Shown here in pieces: positions 1 to 20,050 of a stretch of DNA of 64,000 bases (positions are counted from its first letter, which is position 1; every line of letters starts with the position of its first letter). The stretch spans positions 8,762,879-8,826,878 of the forward strand of contig CM060064.1 in assembly GCA_030533445.1 (NCBI GenBank), read 5' to 3'. Under the pieces are notes generated by a model. That model was not told where the DNA came from, made no database searches, and was given only the letters and a program-made list of their open reading frames with translations. The translations under genes and the position numbers were made by a program. This DNA comes from Cyprinodon diabolis (taxonomy: Eukaryota; Chordata; Actinopteri; Cyprinodontiformes; Cyprinodontidae).

Positions 1-476
1 AACAGAATAAACATTATGAATAACTTTATAATAAACTTCTCTTACTTATTGATTATCAAATATCTTTTAAGGAGAAACCAAGTCCACTTCCAATTTATGT
101 TTTCAAAAATGCTAGACCAGTAAAATATACAAGCGGGTGAAAAAGCAACATCTCGTAATAGAATATTTCTTAACCTTTTATAGGCTGTTTTTTTTTTACT
201 TATAAAAGTACAATCATAATCAATATAAATGGAGTTTGGATCAAAACTTGGGATTGAGAGAATTTGATGTGTCGGTAAAGATGATAAAAGCTTTAATGAG
301 CCACTGGGGATTGCGTCAAAGACAACAGCATAGGAAATACCTTCATTTGATATTCTTCTTTTTCTTTGTAGGTGTTTGTCAGTTAGAAACGAAATTAATT
401 TGTCCCTCATTGGGCATTTTGTAAACCAAGTGAGGCAGTCTAACCAATGAGGGAGCTGGTTATATCCTAAGACCAA
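1..476 (-). mobile_element. L1-like retrotransposon ORF2 C-terminal remnant
   Basis: A 144-codon open frame on the minus strand (476 to 42) has the look of the region after the reverse transcriptase in fish L1-type LINEs: an IPSG-type motif near the middle, then a W-rich stretch ending in NWKWTWFLLKRYL just before the stop. No catalytic YXDD motif is inside the window, so only a downstream piece is present and it may continue past the left edge. The family call rests on remembered sequence style, not a search; a chance ORF in AT-rich DNA is the alternative. Confidence 0.35.
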
Positions 477-1660
477 ATGTGATTGGTTTAACTAGTGTGC
501 CAAGGAATCAGAAGGATCATTGAAAGGCTACATAGAGGGTGAAATTAAAAGAAGGAAAACTTAAAACTAAGTTATTATGTAGTTTATTTGGCAAAAAAAA
601 AGTCACATGTGAAGGAGGTCACAGAGTTAAATTATACTAGAATAAGTATTAAAGGTGTAAGAGCCATAAAGCAAAAAGAGATAGAATATGCAAAAAGATA
701 TGTACAATTCATTGCCACAGTTTTTATTTTATTTAATTCCTAAATCATGTCATTGTGTATTTCATATTCCTAAGAAAACGATTATTGATATAAAAAATGT
801 TTGATGACGCTCCCTTAGAGTGACTTAACTGTGAATGTGCAGCCCCAGGTTAGTCAGAGCTGTGTAAGGCACGGGAGCATAAAGTTTTCTTACCGTGCAT
901 CTTCTGATTTGTAACCCTTTTTATTTTCTAACTAAGACACCTAAAAGAAGTTGTCATGTCACGCGCGTGAAGAAATGACTGTGTGTGCCACTCTTAGTGG
1001 TATTTTTGGAAACTGAAGGAAGATTGCCACTACAAAAGATGAGAGGAAAGGAAGACACAGGGTCAGGGATGCCAGCCTATTTAACCGGACCACCTGAAAG
1101 ATTTTATTTTATTTTTACTTTATTTAAATCTGCATTCCTGATTTCGAGATGCCAAATATTTGAATGAGCAGAGCTGCCAAGTTTGATTAAATTACCAGAA
1201 TGAGACTTTTGTGTCATGATGTGTAAGGCGGAAAAACAATTGGTGGTGATTGCAGGAAATTTCTCAGGGATGTGCCAAACAGGGATGCACAGAAGGGTGG
1301 CCTGAAAATAATGGCCACCGAAACCAGTCCTGTACCAGTATGAGTACATTTCTCCACGGTGAGATCAATAGAGCCAATCAATCAGTTGAGGGTAATCCTA
1401 TACTGATCACAATCAACCTATATCTATAATTTCCAAATAAATCACTGAAGATGGAGCAGATTTCCATGAGGCTCTTGCTAATGTTTAAATTAATTTACAT
1501 AATATATACATTACAATGGCTTGAGCTGTTGATTTTTTATCGTTAATTAAATAGAAAACCTCTTAATGATTGCAGATACAATTCATAAAAGTGTTAATAA
1601 TTCTGTATTAGCCCTCCTTATTGTGATATATTGTAGTAAATAATTAATTGTTGTATTTTT
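477..1660. other. Intergenic stretch, nothing recognised
   Basis: AT-rich sequence with short unrelated ORFs only. I see no splice-bounded exon, tRNA-like fold or clear transposon end here. Confidence 0.5.
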
Positions 1661-1947
1661 GTCGGCTGCTTAGTAGCACAGTAGGTAGCACTGCTGCCTT
1701 GCAACAAGAAGGTTCCTGGTTTGTTTCCTGGCCTGGGACTTTCTGCATAGAGTTTGCATGTTCTCCCTTTGCATACGTGGGTTCTCTCCGGGTACTCCAG
1801 CTTCCTCCCACCGTCCAAAAACATGACAGTTAGGTTAATTGGCTTCTGTAAATTCTCCTTAGGGGTGCTCGCCCGACAGCTGGAGACAGGCACCAGCAGC
1901 CCTCATAAACCTGCTTGGGATAAGCGTGACGGAAAATGGATGGATGT
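1661..1947 (+). repeat. tRNA-derived SINE-like repeat, copy 1 (internally deleted)
   Basis: It shares a long common core with the repeat at 9621-9962 (GTTTGCATGTTCTCCC, then a TCTCCGGGTACTC block, then GTTAGGTTAATTGGCTTC) and ends in a GGATGGATG tail. TAGCACAGTAGG near 1674 resembles a Pol III A box. Compared with copy 2 it lacks roughly 80 bases of the part before the tail. This family is widespread in teleosts. Confidence 0.75.
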
Positions 1948-2090
1948 ATTTTTGTTAATTTTGGTTAATATAATAACTTTTAAAAATGTAAAAGTAGCAC
2001 ATTCTACATGATGGCATTATCAAAAAGGATCCAGCCCTGCTTGACAATGTCTATTAAGTATCAACAGTATTACAAGGTTTAGCCAGAGAA

Positions 2091-2121
<31 letters not shown>
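2091..2121. repeat. (TTA)n microsatellite
   Basis: About ten uninterrupted TTA units. Confidence 0.9.
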
Positions 2122-2122
<1 letters not shown>

Positions 2123-2344
2123 AGGGTTTAGCATGGGACATGTTTAATGTTGTTGTAGGTGGCTTGATGACAGAGGCAAGGGGCTTATATATTTTCAAAT
2201 ATAAAAAAAACATATATTTAATTGTGAAAATTAATTTTTGACTGTGTATAATTTTATGTAAACAATATTAAGGTAAATTTAATTTTATTTTATACCAGCA
2301 GGACCTGAATTATTTTGAAAGTCCATACCGAAAGTAGAACTCGG

Positions 2345-2616
2345 CACAAGCTAGCTTAGCTTATCTAACAGGATCTTAACAAGGTCGCTGTGGGGGAGCG
2401 CTTTTTGACATTTAACCATGGCGCAGCTGTGTAACTTTACCTCATGTTTGAAACGCGGTTCAGTCGCTGACCTGCAGTAGTTATGAGGGGTTTTATCTCG
2501 CCTTTGTTCCGTATTTAAAAGTCCGCCGGTTGCTTCAGTTTTACGCTTATTTGGTTGTTTTTTAGCCCAGCTAGCTGCGGGGAAGCTAGGTAAGAGTTTG
2601 TTGCCTTTCTGAGGAC
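2345..2616 (+). promoter_or_regulatory. slc25a32: Presumed slc25a32 promoter / 5' UTR
   Basis: The 270 bases before the slc25a32 ATG are clearly more CpG- and GC-rich than the flanking AT-rich DNA, as expected for a housekeeping-type promoter without a TATA box. The transcription start cannot be placed from sequence alone. Confidence 0.4.
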
Positions 2617-5600
2617 ATGAGCTCCGCACCGAATCACGGTAACGTTACAGAGACAGTAGGACTGCCCAGCAAACATGTCTCTATAGCTGGACATGTCCAG
2701 CAGGTCTTCAGTCATGTTAAAATAGAAAACCTGGTGGCAGGACTTAGCGGCGGAGTGGTGTCCACCCTGGTCCTTCACCCACTGGACCTGGTGAAGATCA
2801 GGTTTGCAGGTATCCAAAACCTCTTGTCAAGAAATAATCCAGCTTGCCTTAGATGTTTTATTATATTTTTAAAAATAATGAGGTAATTTGAATGTATTTT
2901 CTTCCACAGTTAGTGATGGACTGGAGCTGAGACCCAAATACAGTGGTATAATGCACTGTATGAGGAGTGTGTGGCATCAGGAGGGATTGAGGGGTCTCTA
3001 CCAAGGGGTGACCCCTAACATTTGGGGCGCTGGTGCATCCTGGGGTCTCTACTTCTTCTTGTATGTCAACCAGCATGATGATGTATTCACCAGAACAGTG
3101 ACATTCACATCGATCTGTTGACATTTGGCTTCTTTTTATTCCTTGTCTTCCTCCTGCAGCTACAATGCAATCAAAGGCTACACGAAGGAAGGGCGTCAGG
3201 AGGAACTAAGCCCAGCAGAGCATCTGGTATCAGCGGCTGAAGCTGGTCAGTTCTGACTTCTGCAAGCACACTTCCATAATCAGCACAAGGCCAACAGCAG
3301 CTAGGTGAAACTGCTCAGAACTGGATGCAGCTAATATGGGGCGGATGGCTTCTGCTCATCCAGTGTTCCCCGGAGGTTACGCTTCTTTTACTTGTGGATA
3401 GAATAAACATGGGGGCTTTAAAAACAAAGGTCTTCACAGCTTATTGATAAACAACAAGCTCCACAGAGGACTTTATCTGATCTGCAACAGAAAGCAAAGA
3501 CTCTACTTCAGCTCAGGGGTATTTTATTACATGCATTTTCTATTGAAATATGTTTATCCTACAGACCTGCTGCTCAGTGAATCCCTTGATCCCTCATATA
3601 AAATATAGGTATTAAAGACACTACAGGCAGCTTATTTGACAGACTAAACTGAATTGATTTGATGACCTAGTACTATGATATAATTTATAGGGGAACACAG
3701 TTTATTTTATATTTTTTTACATTGGGCCTTGATTTTACGATATTACATCATGTTCTACTCACCCATATTAGTTTTGTGTCACATGGAGCTGTTCTGAAGA
3801 TATTCGGTTTTGTTATATCCAAGTAACGTCTTCCTATGGGCAACGACTGAAGGCACAAACTAAACTGTTCATAATTTATTCTTTATGGTGCGCCAGCATT
3901 TTAAGATGTAGGCGAATCACTGTCCCCCAGACATCTGCGGCTATATTTTTTTTTAAAACAAAGCAGAGTGTGTATGACGTCATCCGTGCGTACCGGACTG
4001 GAGTTGTGACAGGCAGCCCGGGCCACAGGCGACTATGCTAGCTAAATGCACGCAGCAAGTTTGCAAAAGGAGACGTGATAATCTACCATCATCTGTGGTA
4101 GTAGCACTAGACATCTTCCAGGCATGTGAGTAAAACTTGCAGCAGTTCAGCGGACAGGAAGAATGAACGGTAGCCGGCACGCGAATGATGTCATACACGC
4201 GCCGCTTTGTTTTGAAAAAATCTAAATATAAAAAATATAACCACGGATGTCTGGGGGGACAGTGATTCACCTACAAGTTATGAATGCTGGCGTACCATAA
4301 ATGATAAATTATGAACAGTTTAGTTTGTGCCTTCAAGTCCTTGCCCAAAGGAAGACGTTACTTGGATATAACAGAATATCTTCAGAATAGCTCCAAATGA
4401 CACAAAACTAATATGGGTGAGTAGAATATGATGTAATAACGTAAAATCAATGGCTCAATGTTACGGAAGAGGATTAGGGCCAGTGGGGGAAAAAAAAAAA
4501 AAAAGTTAACTGATTTTTAAATTTTATTTCAGTTTAGTACGAGAAAAAAGGCAGAATTCTGAAATTTTTTTTCTCAGAATTCTGACTTTTTTTTTCTTAG
4601 AATTCTGACTTTTTTTTCTTAGATTTCTGACTTTTTTTTTTTTTAGAATTCTGACTTTTTTTTCTTAGAATTCTGACTTTTTTTTTTTAGAATTCTGACT
4701 TTTTTTTTTTAGAATTCTGACTTTTTTTTTTTTTAGAATTCTGACTTTTTTTAGAATTCTGACTTTTTTTTCTCAGAATTCTGACTTTAATCTCAGAATT
4801 CTGACTTTAATCTCAGAATTCTGACACTTTTCTCAGAAGTCTGACTGAATTCTGACAATAAAGTCAGAATTCTGACTTTTTTTCTCAGAATTCAGACTTT
4901 TTTCCCATACTAAAATCAGCTAAATTTTTTTTTTTTTCCACTGGCCCTAATCCTCTTCCGTACAATGAAGGAAAAAAAAAAGTTATTTTAGGTTATATTG
5001 TATTATTTCATATGAAAATATAGGGGAAAAATGTGAATGACGCCTGTGGACTAGGATTTTAAATCATATTTTCAAAACAATAAGTACAGGAGAAACAGTA
5101 AATAGACTAGAGAGTCAATTGGAAAGGAACTTTTATTCAGATAAGTTGAGTGATAACTGAGAGGAAAAGTATAACACAATGAGAAAATTGAAAAAGCGAC
5201 AGCTGAAACGTTCCTATTCTTTTTAGGCTGCTCCAAAATTCTTGATCATTTTAAAGATAAACCACAAAAGACGAGACAATTTTTCAGCAGATGCATCGTG
5301 TTGATAGATACGTTTTTAAAGACAGTTTAGTGAGTCAGTCAGTTAGAAACAACTCCTGTATCAGTACACATGACATTGGTTCTGCTGGGCCCATCACTAC
5401 TAGTAGAAATATCCATTTATTTGTTTGTTTGGCATAGTATTGATAATTATTCTTATAAGGTCTGAGTACCTTTTTCACTATTGAATTACATGAAATGCAG
5501 AAGATGACTGTAAATCAACATATTTCTTCTTCAAAACAACAGAGTTCTGTAGCAAAGAGTGACAAAATGTTACAATGACTTAGCTATGATTCTCTGAGTT

Positions 5601-8006
5601 TATGGCAGGTAATTATTGTTTTTTTTTCCTATTTTATTTTTTTTGCAAGCTCTTCTAAGCTGATTAGTACAAGCAAGGAAATATTTTTGCAAAAAAAAAA
5701 ATAACCTGGGTAATGAAATCCTGAGGCACCAAACTTTGGTAAAAGGGGGACAATAAAAAGAGAACAGAAAAGAAAAGCACCAAAATTGGCTCCTATTCCT
5801 TCCTACCTGCTTCGCTTCCTTCTAGTTTAAGTTTTGCTTTTTCCATGCTTCATATATTAAGTCCACCAGCTGTAGAGAAACCTGCAGAAACCTTGTAGTA
5901 ACCTTTACTGCCTCTCTTTTTAAAAATAAGACTCTCTTTTTTTGTGTTTTCTCTCCTCAGGCATCCTAACGCTCACCATAACCAACCCGATCTGGGTTAC
6001 TAAGACCCGACTGGTCCTGCAGTACAGCGCCGACCCCACTAGCAAGCAGTATAGAGGGATGGTAGACGCCCTGGTGAAGATCTACCGCCATGAGGGGATT
6101 CCAGGACTTTACAGGGTCAGACATCAGTGTAATGTTGCATTTCAGGAATGTGTGACACATTCAGTCGGCGTACATTTTGTTTTTGTTGTTGTTGAAAAAT
6201 CTGTTTTTTTTCTTGTTTGTTTTTGTTGTTGTTTTTTTTTTGCACAAAATCACTTGAATTACTTTCTCTGCAGTGAATAGCAATCACCACCAGGGGGTGT
6301 CATTGCTCCTTTTCACTAATGGGATTAATTCAAATGTAATTTAGCTTCTTTGTTACAAATAAGTTATTATAAGTTTTTGTGGTGAAATGTAATTAAAGAG
6401 ACTCAAAGCAGTTGGTCAATTCCAGATAAACTGACATCCCATAATCTGCTGAACAGGGTTACGTTCCTGGTCTGTTTGGTACGTCTCATGGTGCTCTGCA
6501 GTTCATGGCCTACGAAGAGCTGAAGAGAGACTACAACAAATATAGGAGAGCTTCCTCTGATGCAAAGTTGGTGAGTTGAGACCTTTTAATGTGGAAAAAT
6601 AAAAACTTCTTTGAGTCAATAACTCTATGGAGTGGAGTGGGACCGTTTGCTGATGGAAATTTTGACAAAAAGAAGAGTTATTTGAAATATTTCTTGGTTT
6701 TAAAAAAAAAGGTTTTGAGAGTAACAGTATTTTTTCTCAATTTTATCTTAAATTTTTTTTAAAGGTTTTATATTTCATAATTTTAGGATAGATTTTTATT
6801 GATCTCACAATGGAGAAATTGACTTGTGGCATCAGCTTTTATAAACAACAGGAGGTTTACTATTCAGATATATACAGTGGATGGTTTAAAAAAAAAAGTC
6901 TAATTATTCTTTTTCAGATATATGTTTATCGAATAGCATTCTTTTCAAATATGTTTCACAGATCAGTCACTTCCTTTCTGGCTTTCCTCTGGAGTGAGGG
7001 AGGAAGGTGTGTTGCTATGGGGCCGCTGGGCGTTGGCAACAACATTTTTATTGTGCGATTCGAAGAGAACTTGATCAGAAAAAAACACAATTTTAAAAGA
7101 ATGCAGTTCATAAAAGTTGGATCTAAAAAAAATGGAAACTAAAAATAATTAAAATGTTGAAAATATAAAATGTATTTTTTATAAAATATGAAAAATTAAG
7201 AAAAAAATGTATATCTGAAAAAAAGAAACTTGAAAAAATGTAATCCAAGAAACCAGAAAAGTTGGTATCAAAGCCTTATTTTGTTTAGAAAATGTTAAGT
7301 TTCCTTTCTAAGTTTAAATTTTCTTTTTTTTCCCCACTTATTAATCATGTTTTTTAAATTTATTTTATTTTTTCAAAAGTTCATTTACATAAGCTTTGCT
7401 TTCAGCAATAATCCACTGTCTCTACAAGCATGCTTAGTGTGAGGGATTGCCTTCGAGTCAGTGAGTCGATGCAATCAACTGGTTTTCCTTAGATAGAAAA
7501 CATTGAATCAATTTGACTGGATGATCTGGTTGAACTGTAAAGTGCCTTGAGATGACATGTGTTGTTAATTGGCGCTATAGAAATAAACTAAATAGAATTT
7601 AATAATGGAACTAAATTGACTCCACATATCTACTACCTCTTTGTCTCTCTTGCTTATATTCTTAGAATCCTCTGGAGTACATCACAATGGCAGCTCTATC
7701 CAAAATATTTGCTGTAGCCACAACGTACCCCTATCAGGTGGTGAGAGCTCGTCTGCAAGACCAGCACAACAGATACAGCGGCGTTGGCGATGTGGTCAGA
7801 CGGACGTGGAGGTACGACGCTGGTCTGCAAACCGCCACGCACCTCTCTGAGATCGTTTTAATGTTTATTTTTCTCTCTGCAGAAATGAAGGAGTTATGGG
7901 CTTCTACAAAGGCATCATCCCCAATCTAATCCGCGTCACCCCAGCCTGCTGCATCACTTTCGTGGTTTATGAAAACGTTTCCCGCTACCTTCTCGGGACT
8001 AAATGA
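2617..8006 (+). CDS. slc25a32: Mitochondrial folate/FAD carrier SLC25A32 (7 coding exons, 322 aa)
   Basis: Coding exons: 2617-2809, 2910-3060, 3160-3245, 5961-6115, 6457-6570, 7666-7811 and 7883-8006 (969 nt, in frame, GT/AG at every junction). The product is a six-helix inner-membrane carrier of the SLC25 family; SLC25A32 is known to move folate and/or FAD into the matrix. All three signature repeats are visible: PLDLVK (residues 55-60), PIWVTK (153-158; the tryptophan is typical of the folate carrier subfamily) and PYQVVR (255-260). Length and order match the human protein closely. The first ATG was chosen because the frame is open from it and the start of the conserved part ([10 protein letters not shown]) falls about 36 residues in, as in human. 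Intron 3 (2.7 kb) holds a fold-back element and a tandem array; intron 5 holds a LINE-type fragment. It is convergent with cthrc1. Confidence 0.95.
3719..4461. mobile_element. Fold-back (long inverted repeat) DNA element in slc25a32 intron 3
   Basis: The left arm (about 3719-3985) and right arm (about 4184-4461) are inverted, diverged copies of each other over some 270 bases, starting ACATTGGGCC and ending GGCTCAATGT. About 190 bases of unpaired GC-rich sequence separate them. The left arm contains a TGACGTCA palindrome. No ORF of note. Superfamily not determined; clear target-site duplication not seen. Confidence 0.7.
4463..4961. mobile_element. Inverted-repeat-bounded element filled with an AGAATTCTGACTTTTT array
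   Basis: A perfect 24-bp inverted repeat (ACGGAAGAGGATTAGGGCC plus CAGTG G) bounds the block. Inside, from about 4545 to 4900, lie many units of AGAATTCTGAC followed by a variable T run, the later ones partly in the opposite sense. It abuts the fold-back element directly. A diverged half copy without the array is at about 45664-45750. Confidence 0.75.
4962..5940. other. slc25a32 intron 3 remainder, nothing recognised
   Basis: AT-rich intronic sequence with homopolymer runs. No repeat ends or extra exons seen; it ends in the polypyrimidine tract before exon 4. Confidence 0.5.
7418..7605 (+). repeat. 3' end of a LINE-type (L2/Maui-like) repeat in slc25a32 intron 5
   Basis: Nearly the same sequence recurs at 39013-39205 (+) and 51590-51690 (-): AGCATGCTTAGTGTGAGGGA, then GCAATCAACTGGTTTTCC, then a TTGAGATGACATGTG block and a tail close to GGCGCTATAGAAATAAAC. 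The tail style is that of teleost non-LTR elements; the clade is an inference. Confidence 0.6.
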
Positions 8007-9620
8007 ATGAGACTCGGAGGCCAGGGTGGACAGCCACACGTGCCTCAGGCCCCTGCTGGAGCCACGTGAAGACAAAGAGGGGACTGTGTTCGGTCTGAGG
8101 CGCCCTCTTCAGCACGTGGAGAAGTGAGGAAAAAAGAAGCAGAGCGACTAACGGCTGGATTAGTTTTTATTTCAGTTTCATTTCAGGTTTTCACTCAGTG
8201 ACGTGTTATGAACAAGTCTCTGAGTAAAACGCACAGTTAGATCAAATGGAGGTTTTGTTTCAGGTGGCCTCTATGGAAGTGATGCTGCTGCTGCTCTTAA
8301 AATGTGACTGTTTTTCTTAAAGCAGAGGTTACCAGAACCTAATGGGGGGGTGGTTAGGAGTTTTACCACAGAGTAAGTTGTTTACAATGAAAGATGAAAA
8401 ACAACAGACATTTGAAGCTTGATGATCAGCATCAAGGTCGTCTCAGGTCTCCAGTTTTATGCCTTTTTTTTAAGTTAAAACGCTTCTCTATAAAGTCATC
8501 ATTTGTTCTGATAAGACAAACTGCAAAAGTTTAGTTCCATGACGCTTTGTGAACACATTAAAATGTGTTATTTTGACCCATTCTAATTCTTGTCTATTAC
8601 TCCTTGTTTCCTCAAAACTTCTCAGGTCAAATTTCCACAGGGATTAAAGTATTCCGGCCCCAGGCCAGATTTCCAGCTCGTAGCGATTGCTCGTGGGTAA
8701 AAACAAATTGACAGTAAAAAAAAAAAAAAAATAGAAATCCCTCTTGCGTTTGTCAGCCAATGTTAGCAAAGGAGTGCTCTGAAACTAACAGTATTAGCCA
8801 ATCAGAAGAAGGTGGCTCTCGTTTTTTGCTCAAGTCGCCAGATTGTGGTACAGTGCTGAGGTTCTGCACGTAAACGGAGAGCTGTTTAAAAAATGAAAAA
8901 ATAAATGAAACTGTTCGCAGAGAAGGATGACACAGAGAATGAATTTCATGGAGTGTGCACAATGCAGTTCATGAACTCTGGGGAAGATGTCAAGACCATA
9001 GATACAGGTCTTTAAAATAAATGGCGCTGGGCATGGCTGGAGGAGAGATGGCAAGCCATTTAGCAGCTGGTGCAGGAAGTTAGGTGAACCAGATGCTCTC
9101 TTCTGCACGCTGTGCTTCAGGAAGCTTATTTACGCATCCAGCGGCAAAAAGATGCTACGCAAACATGAGTTAAACCCTAGTCATAAAGCTGCTGTTCATG
9201 CGAGCCTGCACACTACACGTTTTCCCGGGAGCTACGGCAACAGCTGACGTACCAGCGTCAACTGACCGTGTATGTGAGTTAAAAATAAGGGTTTGTGCTT
9301 TCCTCGCCGAACACAGCGATTAGCTGCTAAACTGGATATCAAAAGAAATGTGGCTCATGCAAGTGGTAGATAAAGATGCACTTTTGCCATCTTCTGGCTG
9401 TTTTTGGTATTGGATTTTCAAAAGTCAAATTTAGTATTCAATCATTGATGCACTCTCTGGTCCTACGCCTCCACAACCACCTGGAGTTTCTTGCCTGTGT
9501 CGAAAAATTTGAGGATAATTTTTTTTTGCTTAATCTTGAGAAATTCTCAAGACTTTATGTGACTGGATAAACAGTTTAGGGCAGAAATGTTTACAATGGA
9601 TTTACAGCCCATATTTATTA
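8007..9620 (+). other. slc25a32 3' flank (probable 3' UTR) and gene-free DNA
   Basis: The first several hundred bases after the slc25a32 stop are GC-richer than introns and are likely 3' UTR, but I could not fix one polyadenylation signal (ATTAAA occurs near 8558). From about 8640 to 9400 there are only short minus-strand ORFs with no recognised domain. Confidence 0.4.
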
Positions 9621-9962
9621 GGTTGCTGCCTTGCAGCAAGAAGGTTCTGGGTTCGATTCCTGACCCGGGGACTTGTGCATGCAGTTTGCATGTTCTCCCT
9701 GAGCATGTGTGGGTTCTCTCCGGGTACTCAGGCTTCCTCCTACAGTTCAAAAACATGACTGTTAGGTTAATTGGCTTCTCTAAATTCTCCTTAGGTGTGA
9801 GTGAATGGTTGTTTGTCCTGTTTTCTCTGTGTTGCCCTGCGATGGACTGGTGCCCTGTCCAGGGTGGACCCCGCCTCTCATGCATAGAAAGCTGGAGATA
9901 GGCACCAGCAGCCCTTGCGACCCTAGCAGGGATGAAGCGTGATGGAAAATGGATGGATGGAT
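9621..9962 (+). repeat. tRNA-derived SINE-like repeat, copy 2 (longer copy)
   Basis: It contains GGTTCGATTCC (9650-9660), an exact Pol III B-box consensus, then the core shared with copy 1, a TGCGATGGACTGG block and a GATGGATGGAT tail. About 340 bases. Teleost-wide interspersed repeat. Confidence 0.8.
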
Positions 9963-10162
9963 TTATTTGGCTTTGAATATGAAACCTGCAAAAGAACAAC
10001 TGAATGGATTAAATAATGGATGATTAAACATGAATGAAAGATAAAGGAATAAGAAAAAATAAGAGTTGGATGAATAGGTACAAAAAAATACGAGACTGCA
10101 AATTTTTAGTTCCTAGTTTTCCAAACTTCTACCACTCAAACTTTACAGATAAAAATGTATTT

Positions 10163-10168
10163 TTTATT
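10163..10168 (-). promoter_or_regulatory. cthrc1: cthrc1 polyadenylation signal (AATAAA)
   Basis: AATAAA on the minus strand, about 230 bases after the cthrc1 stop codon. This would give a short 3' UTR of about 250 bases, ending well clear of slc25a32. Confidence 0.5.
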
Positions 10169-10396
10169 GACAGAAATCATTCGTACAGTACATTTTAAGG
10201 ACATTGGTTGCTGTTTTTCATTAACAGCCCACAAGGCTACAGTACAGAGTTCATTTCTTCAAAGCAGAACAGTCTTTAGCAGACGTGTTCAAACAAAACA
10301 AAAACATTTAAATTACCATCAGCGTCTCCATGAGTGCCTCAGCCAGTCAACCTGCTCCTACACTACAAAGACCGGCTCCTCCCTTTCATATGACTC

Positions 10397-18505
<8,109 letters not shown>

Positions 18506-19481
18506 CCTTCCAGTGGTGACAGGCGGGTAAGTGTGAGCTGTGTGAGGGAGAGATGAGAGGCAACAGTCCGACTCTAGGAGGCCAGAGGAGGAGGAGGGCA
18601 GGCCAACAGGGAAGGAGCCAGTCAGCGTGCAGACGGAGCTAAAGAAAACATCTCAGTTGGATCTGAAGGGGCACAGTGTGTCCACTCTGTGGAGATCTAA
18701 TAGGACTGCACTGTTAAAAAAACTGTTATGACAGAAAGAAAAAAAGGTGCATGGGTTTCAATACTCTCTTTTTATTTTATTTTAACAGATAAAAGTTTAA
18801 AACTCTGGAGTCTGACTTTGATACAACAGCCATGTTTAAGTCTTTCCACATACTCTTTCTCAGATATTGATTTGGACTTTGACAAGGACATTCTGACATA
18901 CAGTATGAATATACTTTATTCCAAACCAACACGGTGCTGCTTTGTTTGTGTTTAAGGTGACCATATACTCTAACTTCAATCATAAAAAAACTGTTTCATA
19001 ACCATTACTGCAGCTGTGAGCACTACTATACTGTTGTTAATACCCATAGCATGATGCTACCACCATTGTGTTCCAACAAACGTAAGATTGTCTTTATCCA
19101 CTTGTCATATCTAACAAGGCCATTGTCTGCAAAGGCTTTCAGCAAATTGGGCGATGGAATTTTTTATGCTTTCTTTCTATTTCCTCTTTAATGAAGCTTA
19201 AGCAAAAATTAAATCTGACTCTTACCAGATTAATCAAGCTTCAGCCAACCAACGTCAGAACAGCGGCTCCTCCAAAGCCAATCATCTTTCAAGATCCCCT
19301 TCATCTAGCTGCTGGCCTAGTCTCCCTCCCACAGACTACGGTACCAAACTTACACCCCACCTCCGCCCCGTCTCCTCCCAGGCTGAATCCCAAACCACTC
19401 CCTAACCACTAACACTTAACTATCAAGTCTCATTCGCAATGAAGTCAAATCTTGCAGCTGTGGAAGGAGCCTTGATTAAAG

Positions 19482-19483
<2 letters not shown>

Positions 19484-19540
<57 letters not shown>
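19484..19540. repeat. (GT)n microsatellite
   Basis: About 28 uninterrupted GT units, upstream of cthrc1. Confidence 0.95.
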
Positions 19541-19541
<1 letters not shown>

Positions 19542-19610
19542 GATGGGGAAAAGAAAGCAGTCGTCACTAAGTCACCACAATGACGCCCCATGTGCTTTGC
19601 TGTAGCTCTA

Positions 19611-19874
19611 CACTGGAAAAAAAAAACTAAATATAGTATTTTTTTCTTAAAATAAGTGCATTTGTTCTTGAATTGAGGATATAAAAGATAATTTTTGCCA
19701 AAGGAACAAAACAAATTTACATTTAAAATAAGAAAACGCAATTGCATTGTCTTATTTCAAGTGCATTTTATTTAAATATCTTGTTTTAAGAGTAAAAATA
19801 CTCATTCCATTGGCCAATAATTTATCTATTCAAAATAAGGGTAAATACACTATTTCTAGATTGTTTTTCCAGTG
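19611..19874. repeat. Palindromic MITE-like repeat, copy 2 (with ends)
   Basis: Ends CACTGGAAAAA and TTTTTCCAGTG form an 11-bp inverted repeat around 264 bp of AT-rich sequence homologous to 12545-12810 and, more distantly, 35895-36075. Non-coding; superfamily unknown. Confidence 0.65.
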
Positions 19875-20050
19875 TGAGGCACAAAATTACAACATTTGCC
19901 CCTTTCTTAATACCAGTGTATATGGTCAAATAAAACTATTTGAAAGGGGACCTTCCATTTTGGAATTGATTATGTTTTTTTTCCCCTTATGCCTAACTTG
20001 TGGTTTTTTTTTTGTCAGACTGGTGGCAAACTGGTGGAACTCACATTTAA

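Noticed and set aside
8753..9108. Minus-strand ORFs after slc25a32
   Set aside because: Overlapping short frames with no recognised domain or splice sites; left as unannotated flank.
9621..9962. tRNA gene
   Set aside because: A B box is present but no cloverleaf can be drawn; the sequence is a repeated SINE-like element with a GATG tail.
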